A stretch of 64,000 nucleotides of DNA from Vibrio cyclitrophicus (lineage in GTDB: Bacteria; Pseudomonadota; Gammaproteobacteria; Enterobacterales; Vibrionaceae), in contig CP065366.1 in assembly GCA_023206055.1 (NCBI GenBank), forward strand, positions 2,666,001 to 2,730,000. Direction: 5' to 3'. Made by a program: the position numbers and the translations under genes. The notes under the pieces were generated by a model that ran no database searches, was not told the origin of the DNA, and saw only the letters and a list, made by a program, of their open reading frames with translations. Positions 43,797 through 52,848 of this stretch are shown in pieces. The stretch's first letter is position 1, and the number at the start of each line of letters is the position of its first letter.

Positions 43797-44687
43797 TTAT
43801 TTCCCGCTTAAGCAACTTGTGTAGCTGTCCGTAAGTTGCTGAAGAAAATCAAAATAACTTCCGCTCTTCACTTCAACTGTTGAGCCGATTGGATCCAGTT
43901 GACCTTGCTTCGCGTTACTTCCGCGCGTCACTGATTCAATCACAGCGGGTGTAAATTGAGGCTCAGAAAACACACATTGAACGTTTTCACGTACTATCGT
44001 TTTCTTAATGGCGATCAGGCTTTTTGCACCAGGCTTACGCTCTGGACTCACAGTAAAATGACCTAAATTATTTAGTTCAAACTCTTGCTCAAAGTAACCA
44101 TACGCATCATGAAAAACGTAGTAACCGTTGTCTTTCACAGGTGCTAGTTGCTCTCGAATAGACTGTTGCTTCTCTTTCAATGTAATCAGGAATGAATCTA
44201 GATTCTCTTGGTACGCCATCGTATTGTCTGGGTCAGATTCAATTAACTTAGCCGATATATATTTTGCGGCTACTTCAACTTGATCGATACCTAACCAAAA
44301 ATGCGGGTCATGGCTACCGTGGTTGTGGCCTTCATGTGCATCGTGGTCATGCTCTTCGTGTCCGAACTCTCGCAAATTAATGTCAGGGATCTCACTGATC
44401 TGGATAACGTTCTCTTTTGAACCAATCACTTTCGTCAAGAAGGCTTCTAGGTCAGGACCGAACCAAACCACCATGTCTGCACTGTGAACTTTTTTCACAT
44501 CAGATGGCTTAAGCGCATAATCGTGCGGCGAAGCATTGCTGTTCATCAACACATCCGGTTCACTAACGCCTTGCGTTAATTCCGTCACAATCATTTGAAT
44601 TGGTTTAAAACTTGTTAAAATAGTATTGGCACTTGCAACACTTGGCGCTAAAAGCAAAGTAGCAAGTATAAAAGATGAACGTGACAT
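43797..44687 (-). CDS. znuA: Zinc ABC transporter, periplasmic binding protein
   Basis: A 296-residue protein with signal peptide ending PSVASA-NTIL. Zinc ligands are expected in NASPHDYALKPSDV (His), the His-rich acidic loop HEEHDHDAHEGHNHGSHDPHFW-type segment (about 112-133), VFHDAYGYFEQEF (His) and the late Asp region. It captures Zn(II) for ZnuBC. Divergent from znuCB with a shared Zur box. Confidence 0.95.
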   Translation of the reverse strand: MSRSSFILATLLLAPSVASANTILTSFKPIQMIVTELTQGVSEPDVLMNSNASPHDYALKPSDVKKVHSADMVVWFGPDLEAFLTKVIGSKENVIQISEIPDINLREFGHEEHDHDAHEGHNHGSHDPHFWLGIDQVEVAAKYISAKLIESDPDNTMAYQENLDSFLITLKEKQQSIREQLAPVKDNGYYVFHDAYGYFEQEFELNNLGHFTVSPERKPGAKSLIAIKKTIVRENVQCVFSEPQFTPAVIESVTRGSNAKQGQLDPIGSTVEVKSGSYFDFLQQLTDSYTSCLSGK

Positions 44688-44725
44688 AATCCCTCGATAA
44701 TAGAAAAGTAGCTTAGGCTTGAGGT

Positions 44726-44747
44726 AAATGTTACATTATAACATTAG
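44726..44747. promoter_or_regulatory. Zur box between znuA and znuCB
   Basis: AATGTTA-CATTA-TAACATT is a perfect seven-base inverted repeat around five bases and closely follows the enterobacterial Zur consensus GAAATGTTATAnTATAACATTTC. Its central place between the divergent genes suits joint zinc repression. Confidence 0.85.
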
Positions 44748-44770
44748 CGAATTGCAAATGAGTTCTATTC

Positions 44771-45553
44771 ATGGATAACTTAATCCAACTAGATTCTGTG
44801 AGCGTCGAATTTGACGGTCGAAAAGTTTTAGACAACATCTCTCTAAATTTAGAGCGTGGCAGAATCACTACCCTAATTGGGCCAAATGGCGCGGGAAAAT
44901 CAACCTTAGTTAAGGTACTACTAGGGCTCCAACACAAATATTCCGGAAAGATCACCAAATCAAAAAAACTAAAAATTGGTTATGTTCCTCAAAAGCTAAA
45001 GCTGAACGACTCTCTACCTCTTAATGTAGAGCGTTTTCTTAAGCTCACAGGAAAATTCAGCAAACAAGAAATTCTAGAATCTTTGATGCTAGTGGGCGCT
45101 GAACACCTGATGAAAAGTAACATGCACCAACTGTCTGGTGGCGAAAACCAACGCGTGCTGATCGCTCGCTCTCTATTGAAAAGACCCGATCTGCTCGTTC
45201 TTGATGAGCCCGCACAAGGTGTTGATGTACAAGGCCAAATCGATCTTTACGACCTGATCGACTCCATCCGTCACCGCTTTGGTTGCGCTGTGTTTATGGT
45301 TTCACACGACTTACACTTAGTGATGGCAAAAACAGACGATGTGATCTGTTTGCACCATCACATCTGCTGTTCTGGCGCACCGGCTGATATTAAACATCAC
45401 CCTTCTTATATCGCGCTATTTGGGACTGCGGTTCAAGAGAGCTTAGCTTTCTACCACCACCAACATGACCACCATCACCATGACTTGGCAGGCAAGCCAG
45501 TTTCCGGGGATGTGCACGACTGCTCCAACCATAAACACGGACATCACCACTAA
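44771..45553 (+). CDS. znuC: Zinc ABC transporter, ATP-binding protein
   Basis: A 260-residue ATPase. Walker A is GPNGAGKSTLVKVLLG, the signature LSGGENQRVLIARSLL, Walker B LLVLDEPAQGVD, and the switch His lies in VSHDLHLVM. The C-terminal 40 residues are an unusual His-rich tail (YHHQHDHHHHDLAGK and NHKHGHHH) that could bind zinc. Its stop overlaps the znuB start by one base (TAATG), so they are coupled. Confidence 0.96.
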   Translation: MDNLIQLDSVSVEFDGRKVLDNISLNLERGRITTLIGPNGAGKSTLVKVLLGLQHKYSGKITKSKKLKIGYVPQKLKLNDSLPLNVERFLKLTGKFSKQEILESLMLVGAEHLMKSNMHQLSGGENQRVLIARSLLKRPDLLVLDEPAQGVDVQGQIDLYDLIDSIRHRFGCAVFMVSHDLHLVMAKTDDVICLHHHICCSGAPADIKHHPSYIALFGTAVQESLAFYHHQHDHHHHDLAGKPVSGDVHDCSNHKHGHHH

Positions 45554-46338
45554 TGCTTGAGTTTCTTCTACCTTCTATTCTTGCAGGCTTAGGCATTGCT
45601 CTTATTGCTGGCCCACTGGGTTCGTTCGTGGTGTGGCGCAAGATGGCTTACTTTGGTGACACTCTTGCACACGCCTCTCTAATGGGCTTAGCGCTTGGTT
45701 TCCTGTTCAACATTAACTTGTACTTTGCGTTACTGATCTGTTGTTTGATGCTGGCAGTGTTGCTCGTGACATTACAAAAACAAAAACTGGTCGCGACCGA
45801 TACCCTACTCGGGATTTTGGCGCACAGTGCACTATCACTTGGTTTGGTTGCTGTCAGCTTCTTAGATAATGTTCGTGTTGATCTGATGAGCTACCTATTT
45901 GGTGACTTGCTGGCGGTATCTCCGACTGATTTAGTATTCATCTATGCGGGTGCTGCAGTGATAGGATTGGTACTGGCTATCTTTTGGCGACCACTATTAT
46001 CAACAACCGTTAACGAAGATCTCGCGGCTGTTGACGGCATCAACATTGATTTAATGCGTCTTATTTTGATGCTGCTTGTTGGTATCGTGATTGCTGTCGG
46101 TATGAAATTTGTGGGTGCGTTGATTATGACATCGCTACTGATTATTCCTGCAGCAACAGCAAGAAAGTTCTCCAATACACCTGAGCAGATGGCATTCCTC
46201 GCATCGATTATTGGCTCTATCTCTGTATTCGGTGGATTAAGCTTGTCTTGGTTCTATGACACGCCTGCAGGCCCTTCTGTGGTTATCAGTGCAGCTGCGA
46301 TGTTTATGCTATCTCAAATGGTGAAGACCCGAGCGTAG
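45553..46338 (+). CDS. znuB: Zinc ABC transporter, permease
   Basis: A 261-residue inner-membrane protein with about eight helices, of the ABC-3 family. LIAGPLGSFVVWRKMAYFGDTLAHASLMGLALG is the conserved N-terminal segment, and KFVGALIMTSLLIIPAATAR is near the C-terminus. Translationally coupled to znuC. Confidence 0.96.
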   Translation: MLEFLLPSILAGLGIALIAGPLGSFVVWRKMAYFGDTLAHASLMGLALGFLFNINLYFALLICCLMLAVLLVTLQKQKLVATDTLLGILAHSALSLGLVAVSFLDNVRVDLMSYLFGDLLAVSPTDLVFIYAGAAVIGLVLAIFWRPLLSTTVNEDLAAVDGINIDLMRLILMLLVGIVIAVGMKFVGALIMTSLLIIPAATARKFSNTPEQMAFLASIIGSISVFGGLSLSWFYDTPAGPSVVISAAAMFMLSQMVKTRA

Positions 46339-46343
46339 TCATA

Positions 46344-46372
46344 CGATTCGTATCTCGTATCTCGTATCTCAA
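46344..46372. repeat. Short second ATCTCGT heptamer array
   Basis: Two perfect ATCTCGT units (46352-46365) flanked by a degenerate unit on each side (ATTCGT, ATCTCAA). As at 40026-40088, the array is followed within a few bases by CATAAAAAA and then a terminator. Confidence 0.85.
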
Positions 46373-46377
46373 GAACA

Positions 46378-46415
46378 TAAAAAAGGCTTGGTCAATAATG
46401 ACCAAGCCTTTTTAA
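46378..46415. terminator. Terminator between znuB and sucD
   Basis: AAAAAGGCTTGGTCA and TGACCAAGCCTTTTT flank ATAA. Usable in both directions by these convergent genes. Confidence 0.93.
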
Positions 46416-46459
46416 TATCGTTCAGTTAGCTTCTATCTCTCTCGATAAAAGTTAGCTGA

Positions 46460-47332
46460 TTACCAACCTGTGATTTCACGTAGGCCTTTACCGATGTCAG
46501 CAAGAGACTTAACTGTCTTAACACCTGCTGCTTCTAGTGCTGCGAATTTATCTTCAGCTGTACCTTTACCGCCAGAAATGATTGCGCCTGCGTGGCCCAT
46601 ACGTTTACCCGGAGGAGCCGTAACACCAGCGATGTAAGAAACAACTGGCTTAGTTACATTCGCTTTGATGAACTCAGCCGCTTCTTCTTCCGCAGTACCA
46701 CCAATCTCACCAATCATTACGATTGCTTCAGTCTCTGGGTCTTCTTGGAAAAGTTTTAGGATATCAATGAAGTTTGAACCTGGGATTGGGTCACCACCGA
46801 TACCAACACATGTAGACTGACCAAAGCCTTCATCTGTTGTTTGCTTAACTGCTTCGTACGTCAGAGTACCGCTGCGAGATACGATACCTACTTTACCCTT
46901 CTTGTGGATATGACCAGGCATGATACCAATCTTACACTCGTCTGGAGTGATAAGACCCGGACAGTTAGGACCGATCATGCGAACGCCAGTTTCTTCTAGC
47001 TTCACTTTAACGTCGATCATATCTGTTGTTGGGATACCTTCAGTGATCGTTACGATCAGTTCGATACCTGCATCAATCGCTTCTAGGATTGCATCTTTAC
47101 AGAAAGGAGCTGGTACGTAGATAACTGTTGCTGTTGCGCCAGTTACTTCTACTGCTTCACGTACTGTGTTGAATACTGGAAGGCCTAGGTGAGTTTGACC
47201 ACCCTTACCAGGCGAAACACCACCAACCATTTGCGTACCGTATGCGATAGCTTGGTCTGAGTGGAATGTACCTTGACCGCCAGTGAAACCCTGACAGATT
47301 ACTTTAGTGTCTTTGTTAATTAATACAGACAT
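46460..47332 (-). CDS. sucD: Succinyl-CoA synthetase, alpha subunit
   Basis: A 290-residue subunit of the enzyme making ATP (or GTP) from succinyl-CoA. CoA-binding Rossmann fold: CQGFTGGQGTFHSDQAIAYGT; GPNCPGLI; SRSGTLTYEAVKQTT; phosphohistidine loop KRMGHAGAIISGGKGTAEDK. The start overlaps the sucC stop by one base (TAATG). Last gene of the sdh-suc cluster. Confidence 0.98.
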   Translation of the reverse strand: MSVLINKDTKVICQGFTGGQGTFHSDQAIAYGTQMVGGVSPGKGGQTHLGLPVFNTVREAVEVTGATATVIYVPAPFCKDAILEAIDAGIELIVTITEGIPTTDMIDVKVKLEETGVRMIGPNCPGLITPDECKIGIMPGHIHKKGKVGIVSRSGTLTYEAVKQTTDEGFGQSTCVGIGGDPIPGSNFIDILKLFQEDPETEAIVMIGEIGGTAEEEAAEFIKANVTKPVVSYIAGVTAPPGKRMGHAGAIISGGKGTAEDKFAALEAAGVKTVKSLADIGKGLREITGW

Positions 47333-48498
47333 TATTTAGCCTCCGCAGCAGCAACAACTTTCTGAGCAGCATCTGTTAGAGATTCAGCTGCAATGATATC
47401 AACATCAGAATTAGCAAGTACTTCGCGACCTAGGTCTGCGTTAGTACCTTCTAGACGAACAACTACAGGAACTGTTACGCCAACTTCTTTAACCGCACCG
47501 ATAATACCTTCAGCGATCATGTCGCAACGAACGATGCCACCGAAAATGTTTACTAGTACTGCTTTAACATTGTCATCAGAAAGGATGATCTTGAATGCTT
47601 CAGCTACACGCTCTTTGGTCGCGCCGCCGCCTACATCAAGGAAGTTTGCTGGCTTGCCGCCGTGTAGGTTTACGATATCCATCGTACCCATCGCAAGGCC
47701 TGCACCGTTAACCATACAGCCAACGTTGCCATCTAGTGCTACGTAGTTCAGTTCCCACTGTGCTGCGTGTGCTTCACGCTCATCTTCTTGAGATGGATCG
47801 TGCATTTCACGTAGTTTAGGCTGACGGTACATCGCGTTTGAGTCGATGTTGATCTTGCCGTCTAGACAAAGCAGGTTGCCTTCGCCAGTAATTACAAGCG
47901 GGTTGATTTCTAGTAGAGCTAGGTCGTACTGAGAGAACATTTGGCCAAGACCCATGAAGATCTTAACGAACTGTTTAATTTGATCGCCAACTAGACCAAG
48001 TTTGAACGCAAGTTCACGGCCTTGGTAAGCTTGAGGGCCCACTAGAGGATCGATCGCTGATTGGTGAATCAACTCTGGCGTTTCTTCAGCGATTTTCTCA
48101 ATGTCCACACCGCCTTCAGTTGACGCCATGAATACAATTTTGCGTGTTGCACGGTCAACAACAGCACCTAGGTAAAGTTCGTTAGCAATGTTCGATGCTT
48201 CTTCAACTAGGATCTTTGTTACAGGCTGACCATTAGCGTCTGTTTGGTAAGTCACTAGGTTTTTACCTAGCCACTTTTGTGCAAACTCTTTAACGCCTTC
48301 TTTTGTGTCATGTAGCTCTACGCCGCCCGCTTTACCGCGGCCACCAGCGTGTACTTGACACTTAACGACTTTCTTGGCTGTACTGATACGACCCGCAGCT
48401 TCGAAAGCTTCTTGTGCAGTATCACATGCGAAACCTTCTGGTACAGGCAAACCGAATTCTGCAAACAGCTGTTTGGCTTGGTATTCATGCAAATTCAT
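47332..48498 (-). CDS. sucC: Succinyl-CoA synthetase, beta subunit
   Basis: A 388-residue ATP-grasp subunit: MNLHEYQAKQLFAEFGLPVPEG, KCQVHAGGRGKAGGV, ALLEINPLVIT, LDGKINIDSNAMYRQP and VNIFGGIVRCDMIAEG. It binds nucleotide and succinate and pairs with SucD. A 206-base gap with a hairpin separates it from sucB. Confidence 0.98.
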   Translation of the reverse strand: MNLHEYQAKQLFAEFGLPVPEGFACDTAQEAFEAAGRISTAKKVVKCQVHAGGRGKAGGVELHDTKEGVKEFAQKWLGKNLVTYQTDANGQPVTKILVEEASNIANELYLGAVVDRATRKIVFMASTEGGVDIEKIAEETPELIHQSAIDPLVGPQAYQGRELAFKLGLVGDQIKQFVKIFMGLGQMFSQYDLALLEINPLVITGEGNLLCLDGKINIDSNAMYRQPKLREMHDPSQEDEREAHAAQWELNYVALDGNVGCMVNGAGLAMGTMDIVNLHGGKPANFLDVGGGATKERVAEAFKIILSDDNVKAVLVNIFGGIVRCDMIAEGIIGAVKEVGVTVPVVVRLEGTNADLGREVLANSDVDIIAAESLTDAAQKVVAAAEAK

Positions 48499-48665
48499 TT
48501 TGATATTCCGTTTATTTTCCCTTAAGGGATTATTATTTCCATAACGACACAGTTTCCTGTGTTACGTCTGTAGGGTCTTCTCAAATCAACTGCTGTCCAT
48601 TTTCTAATGGCTTTACAGTTCAAGTGAAGGCCAGACGTTGAGCAGCCTAGCCTTTGAAACTTTTT

Positions 48666-48694
48666 ACGTCTAGCTAACTGGGTTAACTAGACGT
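48666..48694. repeat. Inverted repeat between sucB and sucC
   Basis: ACGTCTAG and CTAGACGT flank 13 bases, 11 bases after the sucB stop. No T-run follows on the minus strand, so it may be an mRNA-stabilising or processing hairpin within the sucABCD transcript. Repeated copies of ACGTCTA around 48660-48715, including inside the end of sucB, are notable. Confidence 0.5.
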
Positions 48695-48704
48695 TTTAGA
48701 GATA

Positions 48705-49913
48705 CTAAACGTCTAATAGCAGACGTGCAGGATCTTCTAGAAGCTCTTTGATTGTCACTAGGAAGCCAACTGATTCACGGCCGTCGATTAGACGGTGATC
48801 GTAAGAAAGCGCTAGGTACATCATTGGTAAGATCTCAACCTTGCCATCAACAGCCATTGGACGATCTTGGATTTTGTGCATACCCAAAATTGCCGCTTGA
48901 GGCGGGTTGATGATTGGCGTAGACATTAGAGAACCAAATACACCACCGTTCGTGATAGTGAAGTTACCGCCCATCAGCTCATCAACAGTTAGCTTGCCGT
49001 CACGGCCTTTGATTGCTAGCTCTTTGATGCCTTTTTCGATGTCAGCGAAACCTAGTGTGTCACAGTCTTTCAGTACTGGAGTCACTAGACCACGTGGCGT
49101 TGATACTGCCATGCTGATGTCGAAGTAGTTGTGGTAAACGATATCTGTACCATCAATAGAAGCGTTAACTTCTGGGAAACGTTTCAGTGCTTCTGTTACT
49201 GCTTTCACGTAGAAAGACATGAAACCAAGACGCGTATCGTGACGCTTCTCGAATTGGTCTTTGTACTGCTTACGAAGGTCCATGATTGGCTTCATGTTCA
49301 CTTCGTTGAAAGTAGTCAGCATTGCTGTGCTGTTCTTCGCTTCTAGAAGACGGTTTGCAACTGTCTTACGTAGGCGAGTCATAGGCACGCGTTTTTGGCT
49401 ACGAGCCGCTGCTGGCGCTTCAACTGCTGGTGCAGATGCTGCTGCCGGAGCCGCTTTCGCTGCTGCTAGGTGTGCGTCGATGTCTTCACGAGTAATACGA
49501 CCACCAACACCAGTGCCTTTAACGTCAGCTGGTTGTAGGTTGTGCTCTGCAAGCAGACGACGAACAGCTGGGCTTAATGCATCGTTGTTCTCTTCTGTTA
49601 GCGCAGCTTTATGGCGCTTATCAGGAGATGCTTCTGTATCTTCAGTGGTGTCTTTCGTTGGTTCACCAGCGACAGCACCCGGCTTGATTTTAGCCAGAAG
49701 CTGCTTAGAAAGTACCGTAGCACCCTCTTCTTCGATGATAGCTTCCAGAACACCCGCTTCAGGAGCCGGTACTTCTAGAACTACTTTATCTGTTTCGATA
49801 TCTACAATGACTTCATCACGTGCAACCGCTTCGCCCGGTTTTTTGTGCCAAGTAGCAACTGTTGCATCAGCCACAGATTCAGGTAAATCTGGAACCAGAA
49901 TTTCAATTGTCAT
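48705..49913 (-). CDS. sucB: 2-oxoglutarate dehydrogenase, dihydrolipoyl succinyltransferase (E2)
   Basis: 402 residues. The lipoyl domain (1-75) carries the modified Lys in DIETDKVVLEVPAPE; a peripheral subunit-binding domain (about 110-150, LSPAVRRLLAEHNLQPADVKGTGVGGRITREDI) and an Ala/Pro linker precede the catalytic domain, whose His/Asp signature is SYDHRLIDGRES. Forms the core of the complex with SucA and Lpd. 21 bases after sucA. Confidence 0.98.
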   Translation of the reverse strand: MTIEILVPDLPESVADATVATWHKKPGEAVARDEVIVDIETDKVVLEVPAPEAGVLEAIIEEEGATVLSKQLLAKIKPGAVAGEPTKDTTEDTEASPDKRHKAALTEENNDALSPAVRRLLAEHNLQPADVKGTGVGGRITREDIDAHLAAAKAAPAAASAPAVEAPAAARSQKRVPMTRLRKTVANRLLEAKNSTAMLTTFNEVNMKPIMDLRKQYKDQFEKRHDTRLGFMSFYVKAVTEALKRFPEVNASIDGTDIVYHNYFDISMAVSTPRGLVTPVLKDCDTLGFADIEKGIKELAIKGRDGKLTVDELMGGNFTITNGGVFGSLMSTPIINPPQAAILGMHKIQDRPMAVDGKVEILPMMYLALSYDHRLIDGRESVGFLVTIKELLEDPARLLLDV

Positions 49914-49934
49914 GTGCGTATTTTCCTTTTACTT

Positions 49935-52751
49935 CTAGTTCTTAAGTAGGGTCAAAGCGTCGTCAACTAACGCTTTTTGTTGTTTCAAGTGTACTGACAT
50001 ATAGCCAACAGCTGGTGATGCTGATGCAGGACGACCTGCGTATTGAATATCAGCACCTACTGGGATAGCAGCTCGGAAATTATGTTGGCTACTGTACCAA
50101 GCACCTTGGTTTTGTGGCTCTTCTTGACACCAAACGTAATCGACTACATTTGTGTATTGTGCGATGGCAGCTCTCACGTCCTCATAAGGGAACGGGTAAA
50201 GTTGCTCAATACGTACAATAGCGACATCGTCTTGCTCGTTCTTACGTCTTTGGTCAAGCAGGTCAAAGTAAACCTTACCTGAACAGAACACGACGCGTTT
50301 TACGTTCTCAGGAGCCAGATCATCAATTTCTGCGATAGCTGGTTGGAACGTGCCTTCTGCCAAATCTTCAAGAGAAGAAGTACACAGAGGGTGACGAAGC
50401 AATGACTTAGGTGACATTACAATCAGTGGACGACGCATTGGTCGAACAACCTGACGGCGAATCATGTGGTAAACCTGTGCCGGTGTTGAAGGAACAACAA
50501 CCTGCATATTTTGTTCAGCACATAACTGAAGGTAACGCTCAAGACGTGCAGAAGAGTGTTCTGGGCCTTGGCCTTCATAACCGTGAGGAAGCAGCATAGT
50601 TAAACCACATAGACGTGCCCACTTTTGCTCACCTGATGAAATGAATTGGTCGATAACAACTTGTGCACCGTTTGCGAAGTCACCAAATTGTGCTTCCCAA
50701 AGGGTTAGACCGCTTGGCTCTGCTGTTGCATAACCATACTCAAATGCGAGTACCGCTTCTTCAGATAACACAGAGTCAAACACTTGGAAAGGCCCTTGTT
50801 TATCGTGAATGTTCGCAAGAGGAACATACGTGCTTGCATCTGATTGATTGTGCAATACTGAGTGACGGTGGAAGAACGTACCACGACCTGAATCTTGGCC
50901 TGAGATACGAATACGCTTACCGTCATCAACAAGTGTTGCGTAAGCCAAAGTTTCAGCCATACCCCAATCGACTTGTTTCTCACCATTCACCATGGCAGTA
51001 CGATCGTTGTACAGTTTATTTACTCGGCTTTGCAGCTTGTGGCTGTCTGGGTATTGGCAAAGTTTAGTACCAAGCTCTTTCAGGCGCTCGATATCAATCT
51101 TGTTATCCCACTCGATATTCCAATCGTGACCTAGGTAAGGAGACCAGTCCACAGAGTGAAGTGCCATTGGGCGCCACTCTTTTACCACAACTTCACCGTG
51201 ATCAAGTGCATCACGATATTCATTAACGAGTTGAGTTGCTGTATCAATACCAAACTCACCGCGCTCCATTAGCACGTCAGCGTAAAGCTTACGTGGCGTT
51301 GGGTGCTTCTTAATTTTTTGGTACATCAAAGGCTGTGTTGCATTCGGCTCATCGGCTTCGTTGTGACCGTGGCGACGGTAACAAACCAAATCAATAACAA
51401 CATCACGCTTAAACGTATTACGGTAATCCAATGCAAGACGCGCAACGAACGCAACCGCTTCTGGATCATCAGAGTTAACGTGGAAAATCGGAGCCTGAAC
51501 CATCTTCGCGATATCGGTACAGTACATCGTAGAGCGTGTATCGCGAGGGTTAGACGTTGTAAAACCAACTTGGTTGTTTACAACGATACGAACCGTACCA
51601 CCAACACAGAAACCACGCGCTTGAGACATGTTAAACGTCTCTTGTACTACACCCTGACCCGCGATAGCTGAGTCACCGTGGATAGTAATAGGAAGTACAC
51701 GGCTACCGTCGTTATCACCAAGGCGATCTTGACGTGCACGTACTGAACCGATAACTACCGGGTTTACGATTTCTAAGTGAGATGGGTTAAATGCTAGTGC
51801 TAAGTGAACGTTGCCGCCTGGCGTTGCGAAGTCCGCAGAGAAACCTTGGTGGTATTTCACATCACCAGTACCCCACGTGTCATCGTGCTTGCCGGCAAAC
51901 TCGTCAAACAGGTCTTGTGGCTTTTTACCAAGCACGTTGACCAACATGTTTAGACGACCACGGTGAGCCATACCAACAACAACTTCACGCATGCCTTGTC
52001 CGCCAGCATGACGAATAATTTCTTTCGTCATTGGGATAAGCGCATCACCACCTTCCAACGAGAAGCGTTTTGCGCCTGGGAATTTAGCACCAAGATAGCG
52101 CTCAAGACCTTCAGCAGCAGTTAGCTCTTCTAGGAAAGCTTGCTTTTCTTCTTTGTTGAAAGAGGGCTGACCCGATACAGACTCTAAACGTTGTTGGATC
52201 CAACGCTTTTGCTCTGTATTTGTCATGTGCATGTATTCAGCACCAATAGAGCCACAATACGTTTGCTTTAGAGATTTGTAGAGATCTTTAAGCACCATCG
52301 TCTCTTGGCCAATGGCGTAAGAGCCGACGTTAAACGTCTCATTGAGGTCATCTTCGGTAAGAGTGTGGAAAGAAGGGTCCAGTTCATCAACTGTCGCTCT
52401 TTTCCATAAACCTAGGGGGTCTAGATTTGCTGCTTGATGCCCTCGGAATCGATAGGCATTAATAAGTTGCAGAACCTTTACTTGTTTCGCATCGACATCT
52501 GGATCACTAACTTGGACACTGTAATGCTTTGTTTCTTGAGCGAGTCGACGGAAGTATTCACGAACACGAGAGTGTGGTTGTTCCACTGTCTCTGAAGCTT
52601 GCACAGGCAGTTCTTCAAAAACACTTCTCCATTCGTCACTTACCGAATCTGGGTCACTTAGATACAGTTCATAGAGTTCTTCTACGTACGTTGCATTGGC
52701 GCCAGCCAAGTGTGAAGACTCGAGCCATGCCTTCATCACGCCGTTGTGCAT
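49935..52751 (-). CDS. sucA: 2-oxoglutarate dehydrogenase, E1 component
   Basis: A 938-residue thiamine-diphosphate enzyme decarboxylating 2-oxoglutarate. It begins MHNGVMKAWLESSHLAGANATY, aligning with E. coli SucA from its first residue. Key regions: GMAHRGRLNMLVNVLGK, HGDSAIAGQGVVQETFNMS (ThDP-binding), VVIDLVCYRRHGHNEADEP and the transketolase-like C-terminal half with EAVLAFEYGYATAEP. Followed closely by sucB. A hairpin separates it from sdhB. Confidence 0.98.
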   Translation of the reverse strand: MHNGVMKAWLESSHLAGANATYVEELYELYLSDPDSVSDEWRSVFEELPVQASETVEQPHSRVREYFRRLAQETKHYSVQVSDPDVDAKQVKVLQLINAYRFRGHQAANLDPLGLWKRATVDELDPSFHTLTEDDLNETFNVGSYAIGQETMVLKDLYKSLKQTYCGSIGAEYMHMTNTEQKRWIQQRLESVSGQPSFNKEEKQAFLEELTAAEGLERYLGAKFPGAKRFSLEGGDALIPMTKEIIRHAGGQGMREVVVGMAHRGRLNMLVNVLGKKPQDLFDEFAGKHDDTWGTGDVKYHQGFSADFATPGGNVHLALAFNPSHLEIVNPVVIGSVRARQDRLGDNDGSRVLPITIHGDSAIAGQGVVQETFNMSQARGFCVGGTVRIVVNNQVGFTTSNPRDTRSTMYCTDIAKMVQAPIFHVNSDDPEAVAFVARLALDYRNTFKRDVVIDLVCYRRHGHNEADEPNATQPLMYQKIKKHPTPRKLYADVLMERGEFGIDTATQLVNEYRDALDHGEVVVKEWRPMALHSVDWSPYLGHDWNIEWDNKIDIERLKELGTKLCQYPDSHKLQSRVNKLYNDRTAMVNGEKQVDWGMAETLAYATLVDDGKRIRISGQDSGRGTFFHRHSVLHNQSDASTYVPLANIHDKQGPFQVFDSVLSEEAVLAFEYGYATAEPSGLTLWEAQFGDFANGAQVVIDQFISSGEQKWARLCGLTMLLPHGYEGQGPEHSSARLERYLQLCAEQNMQVVVPSTPAQVYHMIRRQVVRPMRRPLIVMSPKSLLRHPLCTSSLEDLAEGTFQPAIAEIDDLAPENVKRVVFCSGKVYFDLLDQRRKNEQDDVAIVRIEQLYPFPYEDVRAAIAQYTNVVDYVWCQEEPQNQGAWYSSQHNFRAAIPVGADIQYAGRPASASPAVGYMSVHLKQQKALVDDALTLLKN

Positions 52752-52803
52752 ATTTTCCCTTAACCAGTAGTTTTCACGTTTGCTGCGGTCTATGCCGAGC
52801 TAT

Positions 52804-52842
52804 TAAAAGGCCGCCCCAAAACTTCTAGGGCGGCAATTTTTA
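52804..52842 (-). terminator. Hairpin (possible attenuator) between sdhB and sucA
   Basis: GCCGCCC and GGGCGGC (52810-52834) form a GC-rich stem followed on the minus strand by CTTTT, before sucA. It may partly terminate sdh transcripts or give sucAB separate expression. Confidence 0.6.
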
Positions 52843-52848
52843 TATAAC

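Noticed and set aside
48907..49938. Plus-strand ORFs antisense to sucB (up to 225 codons)
   Set aside because: They are shadows of the strongly conserved sucB coding frame on the other strand.
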